Positions 19,506 to 28,582 of a stretch of DNA of 64,000 nt are shown here, in pieces (within the stretch, counting starts at the first letter, position 1; the number at the start of each line of letters is the position of its first letter). The position numbers and the translations under genes are program-made. Source of the DNA: Bacillus pumilus (GTDB lineage Bacteria > Bacillota > Bacilli > Bacillales > Bacillaceae). The notes under the pieces were generated by a model. The model searched no databases. It was not told the DNA's origin and saw only the letters and a list, made by a program, of their open reading frames with translations. The stretch covers positions 1,550,001 through 1,614,000 of the forward strand of contig NZ_CP027116.1 of the NCBI RefSeq assembly GCF_003431975.1, given 5' to 3'.

Positions 19506-19586
19506 ATGAAATTTTATACAATCAAACTGCCTAGATTTCTTGGCGGCATTGTCCGTGCGATGCTTGGTTCATTTAAGAAAGATTAA
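19506..19586 (+). CDS. spoVM: SpoVM, 26-residue spore coat anchoring peptide
   Basis: The product, MKFYTIKLPRFLGGIVRAML plus GSFKKD, is a near copy of B. subtilis SpoVM, differing by conservative Lys/Arg exchanges. SpoVM is an amphipathic helix made in the mother cell. It recognises the positive curvature of the forespore outer membrane and anchors SpoIVA, the coat basement layer; it also interacts with FtsH. Proline 9, needed for curvature sensing, is present. The gene is too short for routine ORF finding but has a very strong ribosome site (AGGAGGGGG) 7 bases before the ATG. Confidence 0.97.
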   Translation: MKFYTIKLPRFLGGIVRAMLGSFKKD

Positions 19587-19613
19587 TGAGTAATCTCCTT
19601 TATTTCCACATAA

Positions 19614-19647
19614 AAACGCCTGCTACAATTAACTGTAGCAGGCGTTT
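19614..19647. terminator. Bidirectional terminator between spoVM and rpmB
   Basis: A perfect 14-bp stem (19614-19627 AAACGCCTGCTACA with 19634-19647) encloses a 6-nt loop, with an A-tract before and T residues after. It serves the converging spoVM and rpmB transcripts. Confidence 0.85.
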
Positions 19648-19655
19648 ACTCTTGC

Positions 19656-19844
19656 TTATACACGCTCAACTTTACCAGATTTCAAAGCTCGAGCTGATAC
19701 ATATACTCTTTTAGGCTTACCGTCCACTAGAATACGAACTTTTTGAAGGTTCGCGCCCCATGTACGTTTTGTAGAGTTCATTGCGTGAGAACGGTTGTTC
19801 CCAGCTTTTGTTTTTCTGCCTGTAATAACGCATTTACGTGCCAT
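19656..19844 (-). CDS. rpmB: Ribosomal protein L28
   Basis: L28 of the 50S subunit, 62 residues, strongly basic. The start [15 protein letters not shown] is preceded (minus strand) by TAGGAGGGAAACAA, an excellent ribosome site, so upstream in-frame methionines are ignored. A Cys at position 5 is retained, but the paired CxxC of zinc-type L28 is absent beyond it. It is the only minus-strand gene between rqcH and the window end, as in B. subtilis. I could not pick a clear promoter: TTGCAA/TAAATT or TTGAAG/TATCTT pairs around 19915-19955 are weak candidates. Confidence 0.96.
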   Translation of the reverse strand: MARKCVITGRKTKAGNNRSHAMNSTKRTWGANLQKVRILVDGKPKRVYVSARALKSGKVERV

Positions 19845-19981
19845 TTGTTTCCCTCCTAACTGCGAAAACATCATCATATTCTTCATATACGTACTTAGAG
19901 ATGCCTTAAGATACTTTAATAATTTACCACAGCTTCAAGGGGTTTGCAAGGATTGTTTGCTCCTCTTTCAAGAAAAATACC

Positions 19982-20013
19982 TTGACATCTTGATAAAAAA
20001 TCAAGGCTATAGT
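19982..20013 (+). promoter_or_regulatory. Candidate promoter for yloU-fakA with dyad in a 20-bp spacer
   Basis: A perfect TTGACA (19982-19987) and TATAGT (20008-20013) are separated by 20 bp. A perfect inverted repeat CTTGAT-AAAAA-ATCAAG (19989-20005) is centred in the spacer. The length is unusual for plain sigma-A but typical of promoters remodelled by MerR-family activators. No binding protein can be named from sequence. Confidence 0.4.
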
Positions 20014-20115
20014 ATAAGTAGGATTGGGTCGGATTGAATGATTTCTTTTAAAAAGAAGGGTCTTATAGTAAAATAGTGATAACTCAGGGCAATTTCTCAA
20101 AAAGGGGGAACCAAT

Positions 20116-20478
20116 GTGTCCATTGAACTTAGAACGAAATACGGACAAATTGATATATCAAATGAAGTCATTGCAATGGTGGCAGGAGGCGCTGCGATCG
20201 ATTGCTATGGTATTGTTGGCATGGCGTCCAAAAATCAAATCAAGGACGGCTTGACGGATATTCTCCGCAAAGAGAACTTCAGCCGGGGTGTTCTTGTGCG
20301 TCAAAAAGAAGACCGCATTCATATTGATATGTACATCATCGTCAGCTACGGTACAAAAATATCAGAAGTCGCACATAATGTTCAAACGAAAGTCAAATAT
20401 ACGATTCATCATACCATTGGACTTTCTGTTGATTCGGTCAACATCTATGTACAAGGAGTAAGAGTTACGAACCCGTAG
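20116..20478 (+). CDS. yloU: Asp23/Gls24 family protein YloU
   Basis: Small cytosolic member of the Asp23/Gls24 (alkaline shock) family, 120 residues. It has the typical strand-rich body IDISNEVIAMVAGGAA, GTKISEVAHNVQTKV and a conserved end DSVNIYVQGVRV. The family is linked to envelope stress or envelope homeostasis, but the biochemical role of YloU is unknown. The start is the GTG at 20116, 7 bases after AAGGGGG. An ATG two bases earlier (20114) is in another frame, an easy mis-annotation. The pair yloU-fakA is conserved across Firmicutes, suggesting a shared envelope or fatty-acid role (inference). Confidence 0.93.
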   Translation: MSIELRTKYGQIDISNEVIAMVAGGAAIDCYGIVGMASKNQIKDGLTDILRKENFSRGVLVRQKEDRIHIDMYIIVSYGTKISEVAHNVQTKVKYTIHHTIGLSVDSVNIYVQGVRVTNP

Positions 20479-20493
20479 TAAGGAGGAAATATA

Positions 20494-22167
20494 TTGTCTA
20501 TTAGAAATCTTGATGGCCGCTCATTTGCAAAAATGATTCTTGCAGGTGCTCACCATCTTTCTCAAAACGCACAAATTGTTGATGCGTTAAATGTTTTTCC
20601 AGTGCCAGACGGAGACACGGGGACAAATATGAATTTGTCGATGACTTCAGGGGCAAAAGCAGTTGAAGAAACCAATACCGATCATATTGGGAAGGTCGGC
20701 GTGGCCTTGTCAAAAGGGTTACTGATGGGCGCAAGAGGTAACTCAGGTGTCATCCTTTCACAGCTATTTAGAGGTTTCAGTAAACATATCGAACAAAAAG
20801 CAACAATCGATGCAAAGGAATTTGCCCTTGCCTTACAGGCGGGTGTTGATACAGCGTATAAAGCCGTGATGAAGCCGATTGAAGGAACCATTTTAACGGT
20901 TGCAAAGGATGCAGCAAAGAAAGCGGTTGCTGTTTCAGCAGCTGAACATGACATTGACCGTGTTCTTGAGTTAACGATTGAGGAAGCGAGAGCATCACTG
21001 GATCGAACGCCAGATCTGCTTCCTGTTTTAAAAGAAGTAGGTGTTGTCGATAGTGGAGGGAAAGGACTTCTATGTGTATATGAAGGTTTCCTTGCTTCAT
21101 TAAGAGGAGAGGAGCTTCCTCAGAAAGCAGCCTCTTTGCCAACGTTAAAAGAACTCGTCAGTGCAGAGCATCATAAAAGTGCACAAAGCCATATGAACAC
21201 TGAAGATATCGAATTTGGCTATTGTACGGAATTTATGGTGAAATTTGAAGAAGACAAACAGTCCTTTGAGGAGAATGCCTTCAGAGAAGACTTAAGCGAA
21301 TTCGGAGATTCACTTCTAGTGGTATCTGATGATACGCTGGCGAAAGTTCATATTCATGCAGAGCAGCCAGGAGATGTCTTATCATATGCACAGCGCTACG
21401 GCAGCCTGATCAATATGAAAATTGAAAACATGAGAGAGCAGCATAGCTCTATTGTGAACGAAGAAAAAGGACACGCGCCCGCTACACCAAAGGCTTCTGC
21501 TGCTGAAAAACAGCGTTTTGGAGTAATCAGTGTCGCAATGGGAGAAGGAATTGCTGACTTGTTTAAAAGTATCGGAGCTTCCGTCGTCATTGAAGGTGGA
21601 CAGACGATGAACCCGAGCACAGAAGACATTGTCACAGCAATTGAAAGCGTACATGCCGAAACCGTCTTTATCTTACCTAATAATTCTAATATTGTCATGG
21701 CAGCTAAACAGGCGGCAACTGTCTCAAATCGTGAGGTCGTTGTCATTCCGACGAAGACCGTACCACAAGGAATGTCGGCACTTCTTTCTCTCAATGAAGC
21801 CGCTTCAAATGAAGACAACGAAGCAGCGATGCTAGAAGCGATTGACCACGTGAAAAGCGGGCAAATTACCTTTGCAGTGAGAGATACCCAAATCGATGGC
21901 ATCGACATTGCCAAAGGCGATTATATGGGTCTCTTTAACGGGAAAATCACCTTAACTGCGAAAAATCAATTAGATGCAGCAAAAGAACTTTTGACCAAAA
22001 TGGTGACAGAAGATGATGAGATTGTCACGATCATTAAAGGGGAAGATGCATCATCTGATGAGATGGATGCGTTAGAAGCCTTTATTGAAGAAACATTTGA
22101 AGATGTAGAAATTGAAGTCCACGATGGAAAACAGCCGCTTTATTCATATATTTTGGCTGTGGAATAA
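20494..22167 (+). CDS. fakA: Fatty acid kinase subunit FakA-like (YloV, DhaL-type ATP-binding)
   Basis: ATP-binding subunit of fatty acid kinase, which phosphorylates exogenous fatty acids bound to a DegV-type FakB partner and feeds PlsX/PlsY. The 557-residue protein has an N-terminal DhaL/Dak2 domain with PDGDTGTNMN at 38-47 (acidic metal/ATP-binding residues) and GARGNSG, a linker (about 210-330), and a C-terminal domain with ILPNNSNI and VVIPTKTVPQG. Translation starts at TTG after AAGGAGGAAATATA. No fakB is adjacent. The FapR-plsX operon lies 4 kb downstream. Confidence 0.92.
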   Translation: MSIRNLDGRSFAKMILAGAHHLSQNAQIVDALNVFPVPDGDTGTNMNLSMTSGAKAVEETNTDHIGKVGVALSKGLLMGARGNSGVILSQLFRGFSKHIEQKATIDAKEFALALQAGVDTAYKAVMKPIEGTILTVAKDAAKKAVAVSAAEHDIDRVLELTIEEARASLDRTPDLLPVLKEVGVVDSGGKGLLCVYEGFLASLRGEELPQKAASLPTLKELVSAEHHKSAQSHMNTEDIEFGYCTEFMVKFEEDKQSFEENAFREDLSEFGDSLLVVSDDTLAKVHIHAEQPGDVLSYAQRYGSLINMKIENMREQHSSIVNEEKGHAPATPKASAAEKQRFGVISVAMGEGIADLFKSIGASVVIEGGQTMNPSTEDIVTAIESVHAETVFILPNNSNIVMAAKQAATVSNREVVVIPTKTVPQGMSALLSLNEAASNEDNEAAMLEAIDHVKSGQITFAVRDTQIDGIDIAKGDYMGLFNGKITLTAKNQLDAAKELLTKMVTEDDEIVTIIKGEDASSDEMDALEAFIEETFEDVEIEVHDGKQPLYSYILAVE

Positions 22168-22170
22168 CGA

Positions 22171-22205
22171 AAGAAGGGCGAATAAAGCCCTTCTTCTTCT
22201 TTTGC
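22171..22205 (+). terminator. Terminator after fakA
   Basis: A 9-bp stem (22171-22179 AAGAAGGGC with 22187-22195 GCCCTTCTT) encloses a 7-nt loop, followed by a T-rich tail. Confidence 0.8.
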
Positions 22206-22317
22206 AATTTTTTACAAGGGAATCATCGGTGAAATGAGTTGCGGGAAACGAATGAATCCAGTAGTCTAAAGGAAGAACGAAACCAATATGTGAGTGGTTT
22301 ATGAGAGGGGAAGACCT

Positions 22318-22980
22318 ATGAAATTTAGAAGTGTGTTTGATATTATTGGACCCGTCATGATTGGTCCATCAAGTTCGCACACAGCGGGTGCGGCTCGTAT
22401 AGGGAGAGTGGCTCGCAGTTTATTTGGAAGAGAACCGAAGCGAATTGTGGTTTCATTTTATGGCTCTTTTAAAGATACGTATAAAGGACACGGTACAGAT
22501 GTTGCCATTATCGGCGGTGTTCTTGACTTTGATACATTTGATGAACGAATCAAAACAGCGATTGATATTGCAAAAAGCAAAGGGATTGACATTGAATTTA
22601 GAGAAGAAGATGCGGTGCCGGCGCATCCGAATACAGCGAAGGTAGAGATATCTGATGCCAATGGGAAGCTTGAATTAATTGGGATTTCCATCGGCGGGGG
22701 TAAAATTGAAATCACTGAACTGAATGGTTTTGAGCTTAGACTTTCAGGAAATCATCCTGCCATTCTTGTTGTTCATAACGATCGCTACGGCACGATTGCG
22801 GCAGTCGCCAATGTGTTAGCGAAATTCGCCATTAATATCGGTCATATGGAAGTGGCGCGTAAAGAGGTCGGGCAAGAGGCTCTGATGACGATCGAAGTGG
22901 ATCAAAATATTGACCCAGCTGTCCTAGTAGAGCTTGAAACGCTTCCAAACATTATTCAAGTCACACAAATTGCAGAGTAA
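22318..22980 (+). CDS. sdaAB: L-serine dehydratase, beta subunit
   Basis: Small subunit of the two-chain iron-sulfur L-serine deaminase (serine to pyruvate and ammonia). The 220-residue product has the conserved GPSSSHTAGAARIG near residue 16, YGSFKDTYKGHGTD, SIGGGKIEITELNGF, and a C-terminal ACT domain (about 148-220) with HMEVARKEVGQEALMTIEV. The ATG at 22318 is preceded by GAGAGGGGAAG. An in-frame codon 24 bases upstream was rejected because the conserved start is MKFRSVFDIIGP. It is followed 17 bases later by the alpha subunit. Confidence 0.95.
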   Translation: MKFRSVFDIIGPVMIGPSSSHTAGAARIGRVARSLFGREPKRIVVSFYGSFKDTYKGHGTDVAIIGGVLDFDTFDERIKTAIDIAKSKGIDIEFREEDAVPAHPNTAKVEISDANGKLELIGISIGGGKIEITELNGFELRLSGNHPAILVVHNDRYGTIAAVANVLAKFAINIGHMEVARKEVGQEALMTIEVDQNIDPAVLVELETLPNIIQVTQIAE

Positions 22981-22997
22981 CAACAAGGAGGTTATGA

Positions 22998-23903
22998 ATG
23001 ATGTTTAAAAACGTCAAAGAACTCGTGCAGCTAACAGAAGAACGGAATACCTCCATTTCAGACATAATGATCGAGCAAGAAATGGAAGTGACAGGGAAGT
23101 CACGTGAAGATATTTTCACCCAGATGTACCGCAACCTAGAAGTGATGGAGCAGGCCGTAGAAAACGGACTAAAAGGTGTGAAATCATTATCGGGTTTAAC
23201 AGGCGGAGATGCGGTTAAACTTCAAGCGTATATCGCATCAGGCAAAACATTGTCTGGTCATACGATTTTAGATGCTGTCAGTAAGGCGGTTGCAACAAAT
23301 GAAGTCAATGCCGCAATGGGAACGATTTGTGCAACACCTACAGCAGGCTCAGCAGGCGTTGTACCAGGTACGTTATTTGCAGTAAAAGAAACATTAAAGC
23401 CAACAAAGGAACAAATGGTCAGATTCCTATTCACCTCTGGCGCATTTGGTTTTGTTGTCGCGAATAATGCGAGCATCTCTGGTGCAGCAGGCGGCTGTCA
23501 AGCAGAGGTAGGTTCAGCATCAGGTATGGCAGCAGCGGCGATTGTCGAAATGGCAGGCGGTACACCTCAGCAATCTGCTGAAGCAATGGCGATTACACTG
23601 AAAAATATGCTTGGACTTGTTTGCGACCCAGTCGCTGGACTAGTTGAGGTACCTTGCGTAAAACGAAACGCGATGGGGGCATCAAATGCGATGATTGCAG
23701 CGGATATGGCACTTGCCGGCATCACAAGTCGAATTCCATGTGATGAAGTGATTGATGCGATGTACAAAATCGGTCAAACCATGCCAACGGCGCTTCGTGA
23801 AACAGCACAAGGCGGACTTGCTGCCACACCGACAGCAAGAGAGCTTGAAAAGAAGATTTTCGGAGGTGTGACCTCATCTCGTGATACAGAAACTGCAAGA
23901 TAA
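22998..23903 (+). CDS. sdaAA: L-serine dehydratase, alpha subunit
   Basis: Catalytic subunit carrying the [4Fe-4S] cluster. The 301-residue protein shows the family segments ICATPTAGSAGVVPGTL, SISGAAGGCQAEVGSASGM and LGLVCDPVAGLVEVPC, which supply the cluster cysteines and substrate loop. Two ATG codons are adjacent. AAGGAGG (22985-22991) is 6 bases from the first and 9 from the second, so initiation at 23001 is at least as likely and agrees with relatives that start MFxNVKEL. The last 23 bases overlap recG. Confidence 0.95.
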   Translation: MMFKNVKELVQLTEERNTSISDIMIEQEMEVTGKSREDIFTQMYRNLEVMEQAVENGLKGVKSLSGLTGGDAVKLQAYIASGKTLSGHTILDAVSKAVATNEVNAAMGTICATPTAGSAGVVPGTLFAVKETLKPTKEQMVRFLFTSGAFGFVVANNASISGAAGGCQAEVGSASGMAAAAIVEMAGGTPQQSAEAMAITLKNMLGLVCDPVAGLVEVPCVKRNAMGASNAMIAADMALAGITSRIPCDEVIDAMYKIGQTMPTALRETAQGGLAATPTARELEKKIFGGVTSSRDTETAR

Positions 23904-25929
23904 CGTCTCAGTCCTCAAAGGGATTGGAGAAGAAACCGAAAAAACACTCAATGAACTTGGGATCTACACAGTAGCCGATTTACTTGGCTACTTTCCTTAT
24001 CGATATGACGACTATGAGCTTCGCAATTTAGAAGAAGTGAAGCATGACGAACGTGTCACAGTTGAAGGAAAAGTGCACAGTGAGCCCGTCCTCACCTATT
24101 ATGGAAAAAAACGAAGCAGGCTGACATTCAGGCTGCTTGTCGGGCGTTTTCTTATTACGGCGATTTGCTTCAATCGTCCATATTTGAAACGAAGTCTTGT
24201 TTTAGGCGATACGGTGTCTGTCACAGGGAAATGGGATAAAAACCGTCAATCGATCATGGTGCAGGAATTTAAAAAAGGGACGCACGAGCAAGATGGCAGT
24301 ATAGAGCCAGTTTATTCTGTTAAAGAAAATGTAACCGTGAAGATGATGAGGCGTTTTGTCAAACAAGCCTTGTCACTTTATGTAGATAAAGCTGAAGATC
24401 CACTGCCAAAGCAGCTTGCCGTAGCCTATAAACTCATGTCCTATCAGGAAGCATTAAAAACCATTCACCTGCCAGAAACGAGAGAATCGCTCAAGCAAGC
24501 AAGGCGCCGCTTTGTATACGAGGAATTCCTTATCTTTCAGCTGAAAATGCAGGCCATTAGAAAGAAAGAACGAGAAAAAACATCAGGCATCCAGCATCCG
24601 TTTTCCAAAGAGGGTGTTTTTGAGTTTGTTCAAAGCCTGCCATTTCCACTGACGAAGGCACAATCAAGAGTGCTTGATGAAATCATGTCCGACATGGCGT
24701 CCCCGTACCGGATGAACCGTCTGCTCCAAGGGGATGTTGGCTCTGGGAAAACAGCTGTTGCAGCCATTGCGCTATATGCCGCTCATTTATCCGGCTATCA
24801 AGGTGCATTAATGGTGCCAACAGAGATTTTGGCAGAACAGCATGCAGATTCACTTTACCAGCTGTTTGAAAAGTGGGGGCTAAATATTGCCCTTCTAACA
24901 AGCTCTGTAAAAGGAAAGCGCCGCAGAGAATTGCTGGAGCGTCTAAAAGAGGGCGAGATTGACATATTAGTCGGCACGCATGCGCTGATTCAAGACGAAG
25001 TCGAATTTCAGCAGCTCGGTCTTGTCATCACAGATGAGCAGCACCGGTTTGGCGTAGAACAAAGAAAAAAACTGAGAAGTAAAGGGCAGGACCCAGATGT
25101 GTTGTTTATGACTGCCACGCCTATACCGAGAACACTTGCGATTACTGTCTTTGGAGAAATGGACGTTTCCGTCATTGATGAATTACCAGCCGGCAGAAAA
25201 CAAATCGAAACGTATTGGGTCAAGCATGACATGCTTGAGAGAATTCTTGCATTTGTGGATAAAGAGCTGAAAAAAGGGAGACAGGCGTATATTATTTGTC
25301 CGCTTATAGAAGAATCAGACAAGCTGGATGTGCAAAATGCGATCGATGTCCATAGCATGCTGACAGAGGCATACCGTGGTAAGTGGTCGATCGGCTTAAT
25401 GCACGGGAAGCTTGCGAGTGATGAAAAAGATCAGGTGATGAGAGACTTCACCGCAAATGAAGTTCAAATTCTCGTTTCAACCACAGTCGTTGAAGTTGGT
25501 GTCAATGTGCCGAATGCGACCATCATGGTCATATACGATGCAGACCGCTTCGGACTGTCTCAGCTTCATCAGCTCAGAGGCCGGGTTGGACGCGGAGAGC
25601 ATCAATCATTCTGTATTTTAATGGCGGATCCAAAATCAGAAACCGGGAAAGAGCGGATGCGGATCATGTCAGAAACAACCGATGGCTTTGAGCTGTCTGA
25701 AAAGGACTTAGAACTAAGAGGGCCGGGTGATTTCTTCGGTAAAAAACAAAGCGGAATGCCTGAATTTAAGGTAGCAGATATGGTTCATGACTATAGAGCA
25801 CTCGAAACAGCTAGGAAAGATGCGGCAGAACTAGTGCAATCGGACGCATTTTGGACAGATCCTGAATACAAAGAACTTCGGCAAACGCTGGTAGACAGCG
25901 GGGTGCTGGGCGGAGATAAATTAAGCTGA
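23881..25929 (+). CDS. recG: ATP-dependent DNA helicase RecG
   Basis: Double-strand DNA translocase that regresses stalled forks and branch-migrates recombination intermediates. The 682-residue protein has an N-terminal wedge/OB domain (about 60-160), Walker A GDVGSGKT at 284-291, the DEQH box at 385-388, motif III TATPIPRTL, motif VI QLRGRVGRG, and the C-terminal DLELRGPGDFFGKKQSG hook. Translation starts at GTG overlapping sdaAA by 23 bases, after GGAGGTG. This coupling of a DNA repair gene to serine catabolism is positional, not functional. Confidence 0.96.
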   Translation: MIQKLQDNVSVLKGIGEETEKTLNELGIYTVADLLGYFPYRYDDYELRNLEEVKHDERVTVEGKVHSEPVLTYYGKKRSRLTFRLLVGRFLITAICFNRPYLKRSLVLGDTVSVTGKWDKNRQSIMVQEFKKGTHEQDGSIEPVYSVKENVTVKMMRRFVKQALSLYVDKAEDPLPKQLAVAYKLMSYQEALKTIHLPETRESLKQARRRFVYEEFLIFQLKMQAIRKKEREKTSGIQHPFSKEGVFEFVQSLPFPLTKAQSRVLDEIMSDMASPYRMNRLLQGDVGSGKTAVAAIALYAAHLSGYQGALMVPTEILAEQHADSLYQLFEKWGLNIALLTSSVKGKRRRELLERLKEGEIDILVGTHALIQDEVEFQQLGLVITDEQHRFGVEQRKKLRSKGQDPDVLFMTATPIPRTLAITVFGEMDVSVIDELPAGRKQIETYWVKHDMLERILAFVDKELKKGRQAYIICPLIEESDKLDVQNAIDVHSMLTEAYRGKWSIGLMHGKLASDEKDQVMRDFTANEVQILVSTTVVEVGVNVPNATIMVIYDADRFGLSQLHQLRGRVGRGEHQSFCILMADPKSETGKERMRIMSETTDGFELSEKDLELRGPGDFFGKKQSGMPEFKVADMVHDYRALETARKDAAELVQSDAFWTDPEYKELRQTLVDSGVLGGDKLS

Positions 25930-25970
25930 TCAAGCACTGGTGGAATTTTCTTGTCTTTTTGAAACAAGGA

Positions 25971-25999
25971 TTGATTTATCATCTATGAGATTATATACT
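25971..25999 (+). promoter_or_regulatory. Sigma-A promoter of the fapR operon
   Basis: TTGATT (25971-25976) and TATACT (25994-25999) are separated by exactly 17 bp, placing the transcription start at about 26005, inside the FapR box. Confidence 0.8.
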
Positions 26000-26002
26000 A
26001 CT

Positions 26003-26022
26003 ATTAGTACCTAGTCATAAAT
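26003..26022 (+). promoter_or_regulatory. FapR operator
   Basis: ATTAGTACCTAGTCATAAAT matches the FapR-box pattern (TTAGTACCTRxTxxTAA-like imperfect dyad) known from lipid genes of Bacillus. It sits just downstream of the -10, over the expected start site, so bound FapR would block initiation. Malonyl-CoA binding to FapR would relieve this, giving autoregulation. Confidence 0.85.
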
Positions 26023-26041
26023 GTACGGATGGTGTCTGCAT

Positions 26042-26608
26042 ATGAAACTAAATAAAAAAGAACGTCAAAGGCTTCTCCAGCAAACGATCAGCTCGACTCC
26101 GTTCATTACTGATGAAGAATTGGCAAGTAAATTCGGTGTAAGCATTCAAACGGTTCGTCTTGATCGTTTGGAGCTGTCGATCCCTGAATTACGCGAAAGA
26201 ATTAAGCATGTGGCCGAAAAGACATTAGAGGATGAAGTGAAGTCACTTCCGCTGGATGAGGTCATTGGAGAAATGATTGATGTAGAGCTTGATGACCAAG
26301 CCATTTCCATTTTAGAAGTGAGAAAAGAACACGTATTTAGCCGAAACCAAATTGCCAGGGGGCATCATCTCTTCGCCCAGGCAAATTCGCTGGCAGTTGC
26401 TGTCATCGACGATGAACTGGCGCTAACAGCAAAAGCGAATATTCGATTTACAAGGCAGGTTAAACAAGGCGAACGAGTCGTCTCTAAAGCCAAAGTAGCT
26501 TCACATGACATAGAAAAAGGCAGAACCGTAGTTGAAGTAAACAGCTATGTCGGTGAGGAAGTTGTCTTCTCAGGTGACTTCGTCATGTATCGCTCAAAAC
26601 AAAAGTAA
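26042..26608 (+). CDS. fapR: FapR, malonyl-CoA-responsive repressor of lipid synthesis
   Basis: Repressor of the fap regulon, released from DNA by malonyl-CoA. The 188-residue protein has an N-terminal helix-turn-helix (about 20-45, [20 protein letters not shown]), a linker helix, and a C-terminal hot-dog effector domain with [20 protein letters not shown]. The ATG at 26042 is preceded by a weak GGATGGTG. An ATG at 26021 in the same frame lies within the operator end and would add seven residues absent from relatives. It heads fapR-plsX-fabD-fabG-acpP. Confidence 0.95.
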   Translation: MKLNKKERQRLLQQTISSTPFITDEELASKFGVSIQTVRLDRLELSIPELRERIKHVAEKTLEDEVKSLPLDEVIGEMIDVELDDQAISILEVRKEHVFSRNQIARGHHLFAQANSLAVAVIDDELALTAKANIRFTRQVKQGERVVSKAKVASHDIEKGRTVVEVNSYVGEEVVFSGDFVMYRSKQK

Positions 26609-26623
26609 AAGGTGGCACGTAAT

Positions 26624-27622
26624 ATGAGAATTGCAGTCGATGCAATGGGGGGAGACCATGCCCCTAAAGCCATTATTGACGGTGTGCAAAAAAGCTTAAC
26701 AGCATTTTCAGATATCGAGATTACACTTGTCGGCGATGAAAATAAAATGAAACCTTACATAACAAACAACGACCGCATCAAGATTTTAGATGCAAAAGAA
26801 GTCATTGAACCGACAGATGAACCAGTACGTGCAGTTAGACGTAAAAAAGATTCATCAATGGTAAAAATGGCGCAGGAAGTATCCGAGGGACGAGCACATG
26901 CCTGCATCTCAGCAGGAAATACTGGCGCTCTCATGACAGCAGGACTGTTTATCGTCGGCAGAATTGATGGCATTGACAGACCGGCACTTGCTCCTACGCT
27001 TCCAACTCTTGATGGCAGCGGGTTTTTATTACTGGATGTCGGCGCAAACGTTGATGCCAAACCAGAACACCTTGTGCAATATGCCATGATGGGATCAATC
27101 TATGCAGAGCGTGTCTTTCCAAAAAGCAATCCACGCATTGGACTGTTAAATGTTGGAACAGAAGATAAAAAAGGCAACGATCTAACGAAAAAAACCTTTG
27201 AATTATTAAAAGCATCAGAATTGAATTTTGTAGGAAATGTCGAGTCTCGTGATTTATTAGAAGGTGTAGCTGATGTTGTGGTTACAGATGGTTTCACAGG
27301 AAATATCGCTTTAAAAACGATTGAAGGTACAGCTCTGTCTGTATTTAAAATGCTGAAAGAAACATTAACATCAAGCTTCACAGCGAAAATAGCAGCAGGC
27401 ATGATGAAGCCGAAATTGATGCAGATGAAGTCTAAAATGGATTACTCCGAATATGGCGGTGCTGCTTTATTTGGTTTAAAGGCACCTGTCATTAAAGCGC
27501 ATGGTTCCTCTGATGAAAACGCTATTTTTCATGCCATTCGTCAAGCACGTGATATCGTAGAAAAAGACGTTTCAGCCATTATTCAACAAGAAGTCCAAAA
27601 AGAAACCACGAACGAGTCTTAA
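26624..27622 (+). CDS. plsX: Phosphate acyltransferase PlsX
   Basis: Makes acyl-phosphate from acyl-ACP, the acyl donor for PlsY in phospholipid synthesis; it is a peripheral membrane enzyme. The 332-residue protein starts [14 protein letters not shown] and has [32 protein letters not shown] and [10 protein letters not shown], all standard. ATG at 26624 follows AAGGTGG with 8-nt spacing; a GTG 12 bases upstream in frame overlaps that site and is rejected. It begins 15 bases after fapR. Confidence 0.95.
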   Translation: MRIAVDAMGGDHAPKAIIDGVQKSLTAFSDIEITLVGDENKMKPYITNNDRIKILDAKEVIEPTDEPVRAVRRKKDSSMVKMAQEVSEGRAHACISAGNTGALMTAGLFIVGRIDGIDRPALAPTLPTLDGSGFLLLDVGANVDAKPEHLVQYAMMGSIYAERVFPKSNPRIGLLNVGTEDKKGNDLTKKTFELLKASELNFVGNVESRDLLEGVADVVVTDGFTGNIALKTIEGTALSVFKMLKETLTSSFTAKIAAGMMKPKLMQMKSKMDYSEYGGAALFGLKAPVIKAHGSSDENAIFHAIRQARDIVEKDVSAIIQQEVQKETTNES

Positions 27623-27637
27623 TGGAGGTAGAGCAGC

Positions 27638-28582
27638 ATGACTAAAATTGCATTTTTATTCCCTGGCCAAGGCTCTCAAAAAATTGGCATGGGAAAAGAT
27701 TTATTTGATCAAGAAGCAGTATCTAAAGCTGTATTTGAAGAAGCAGACAAGACCCTCGGTTTTGACTTATCTTCTATGATTTTTGAAGGAGATGCAGAAG
27801 AACTGACGCTCACTTATAACGCACAGCCAGCTCTTTTAACGACAAGTATCGCCATCTTAAAGAGATTTGAAGAGAGCGGAATCAAAGCAGATTACGCAGC
27901 AGGGCATAGTCTTGGTGAATATACAGCCCTCGTTGCAGCAGGTGCACTTTCATTTCAAGATGCTGTTTATGCAGTAAGAAAGCGCGGCGAATTAATGAAT
28001 GAAGCTGTTCCAGCAGGAGAAGGTGCCATGGCAGCGATTCTTGGCTTAGATCAAGCGGCACTTGTAGAAGTGACAAAGGAAGTGACAGAGAGCGGTCATC
28101 TTGTCGAACTTGCGAACTTAAACTGTCCTGGTCAAATCGTCATCTCTGGTACAGCAAAAGGTGTCGAACTCGCTTCAGAGAAAGCGAAAGAAAAAGGCGC
28201 AAAACGTGCAATTGCTCTTGAAGTAAGCGGACCCTTCCATTCTGCCTTAATGAAACCAGCCGCAGAAAAATTCACAGATGTTTTGTCAAAGCTAGACATT
28301 ACGGATGCCAAAACACCGGTGATCTCAAATGTCACAGCAGACATCGTCACATCTCGTGATGCTATTGAGACAAAACTCATTGAACAATTGTATTCTCCTG
28401 TTCGATTTGAAGAAAGTGTGGAACGCCTCATTGATTTAGGCGTGACAACGTTTATTGAAATTGGTCCTGGCAAAGTGCTTTCAGGTCTTGTGAAAAAGGT
28501 CAATCGCCGCCTGACAACCATTTCCGTTTCAGATCAGGAAACAATTGAAGCAGCAATTCAAACACTCAAGGGGGATTCTTGA
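27638..28582 (+). CDS. fabD: Malonyl-CoA:ACP transacylase FabD
   Basis: Loads malonyl groups from CoA onto ACP for fatty acid elongation. The 314-residue enzyme shows FLFPGQGSQ, the nucleophile Ser91 in GHSLGEY and the catalytic His201 in GPFHSALM. A good site (TGGAGGTAGAG) precedes the ATG. Its TGA overlaps the fabG ATG as TGATG. Confidence 0.96.
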   Translation: MTKIAFLFPGQGSQKIGMGKDLFDQEAVSKAVFEEADKTLGFDLSSMIFEGDAEELTLTYNAQPALLTTSIAILKRFEESGIKADYAAGHSLGEYTALVAAGALSFQDAVYAVRKRGELMNEAVPAGEGAMAAILGLDQAALVEVTKEVTESGHLVELANLNCPGQIVISGTAKGVELASEKAKEKGAKRAIALEVSGPFHSALMKPAAEKFTDVLSKLDITDAKTPVISNVTADIVTSRDAIETKLIEQLYSPVRFEESVERLIDLGVTTFIEIGPGKVLSGLVKKVNRRLTTISVSDQETIEAAIQTLKGDS

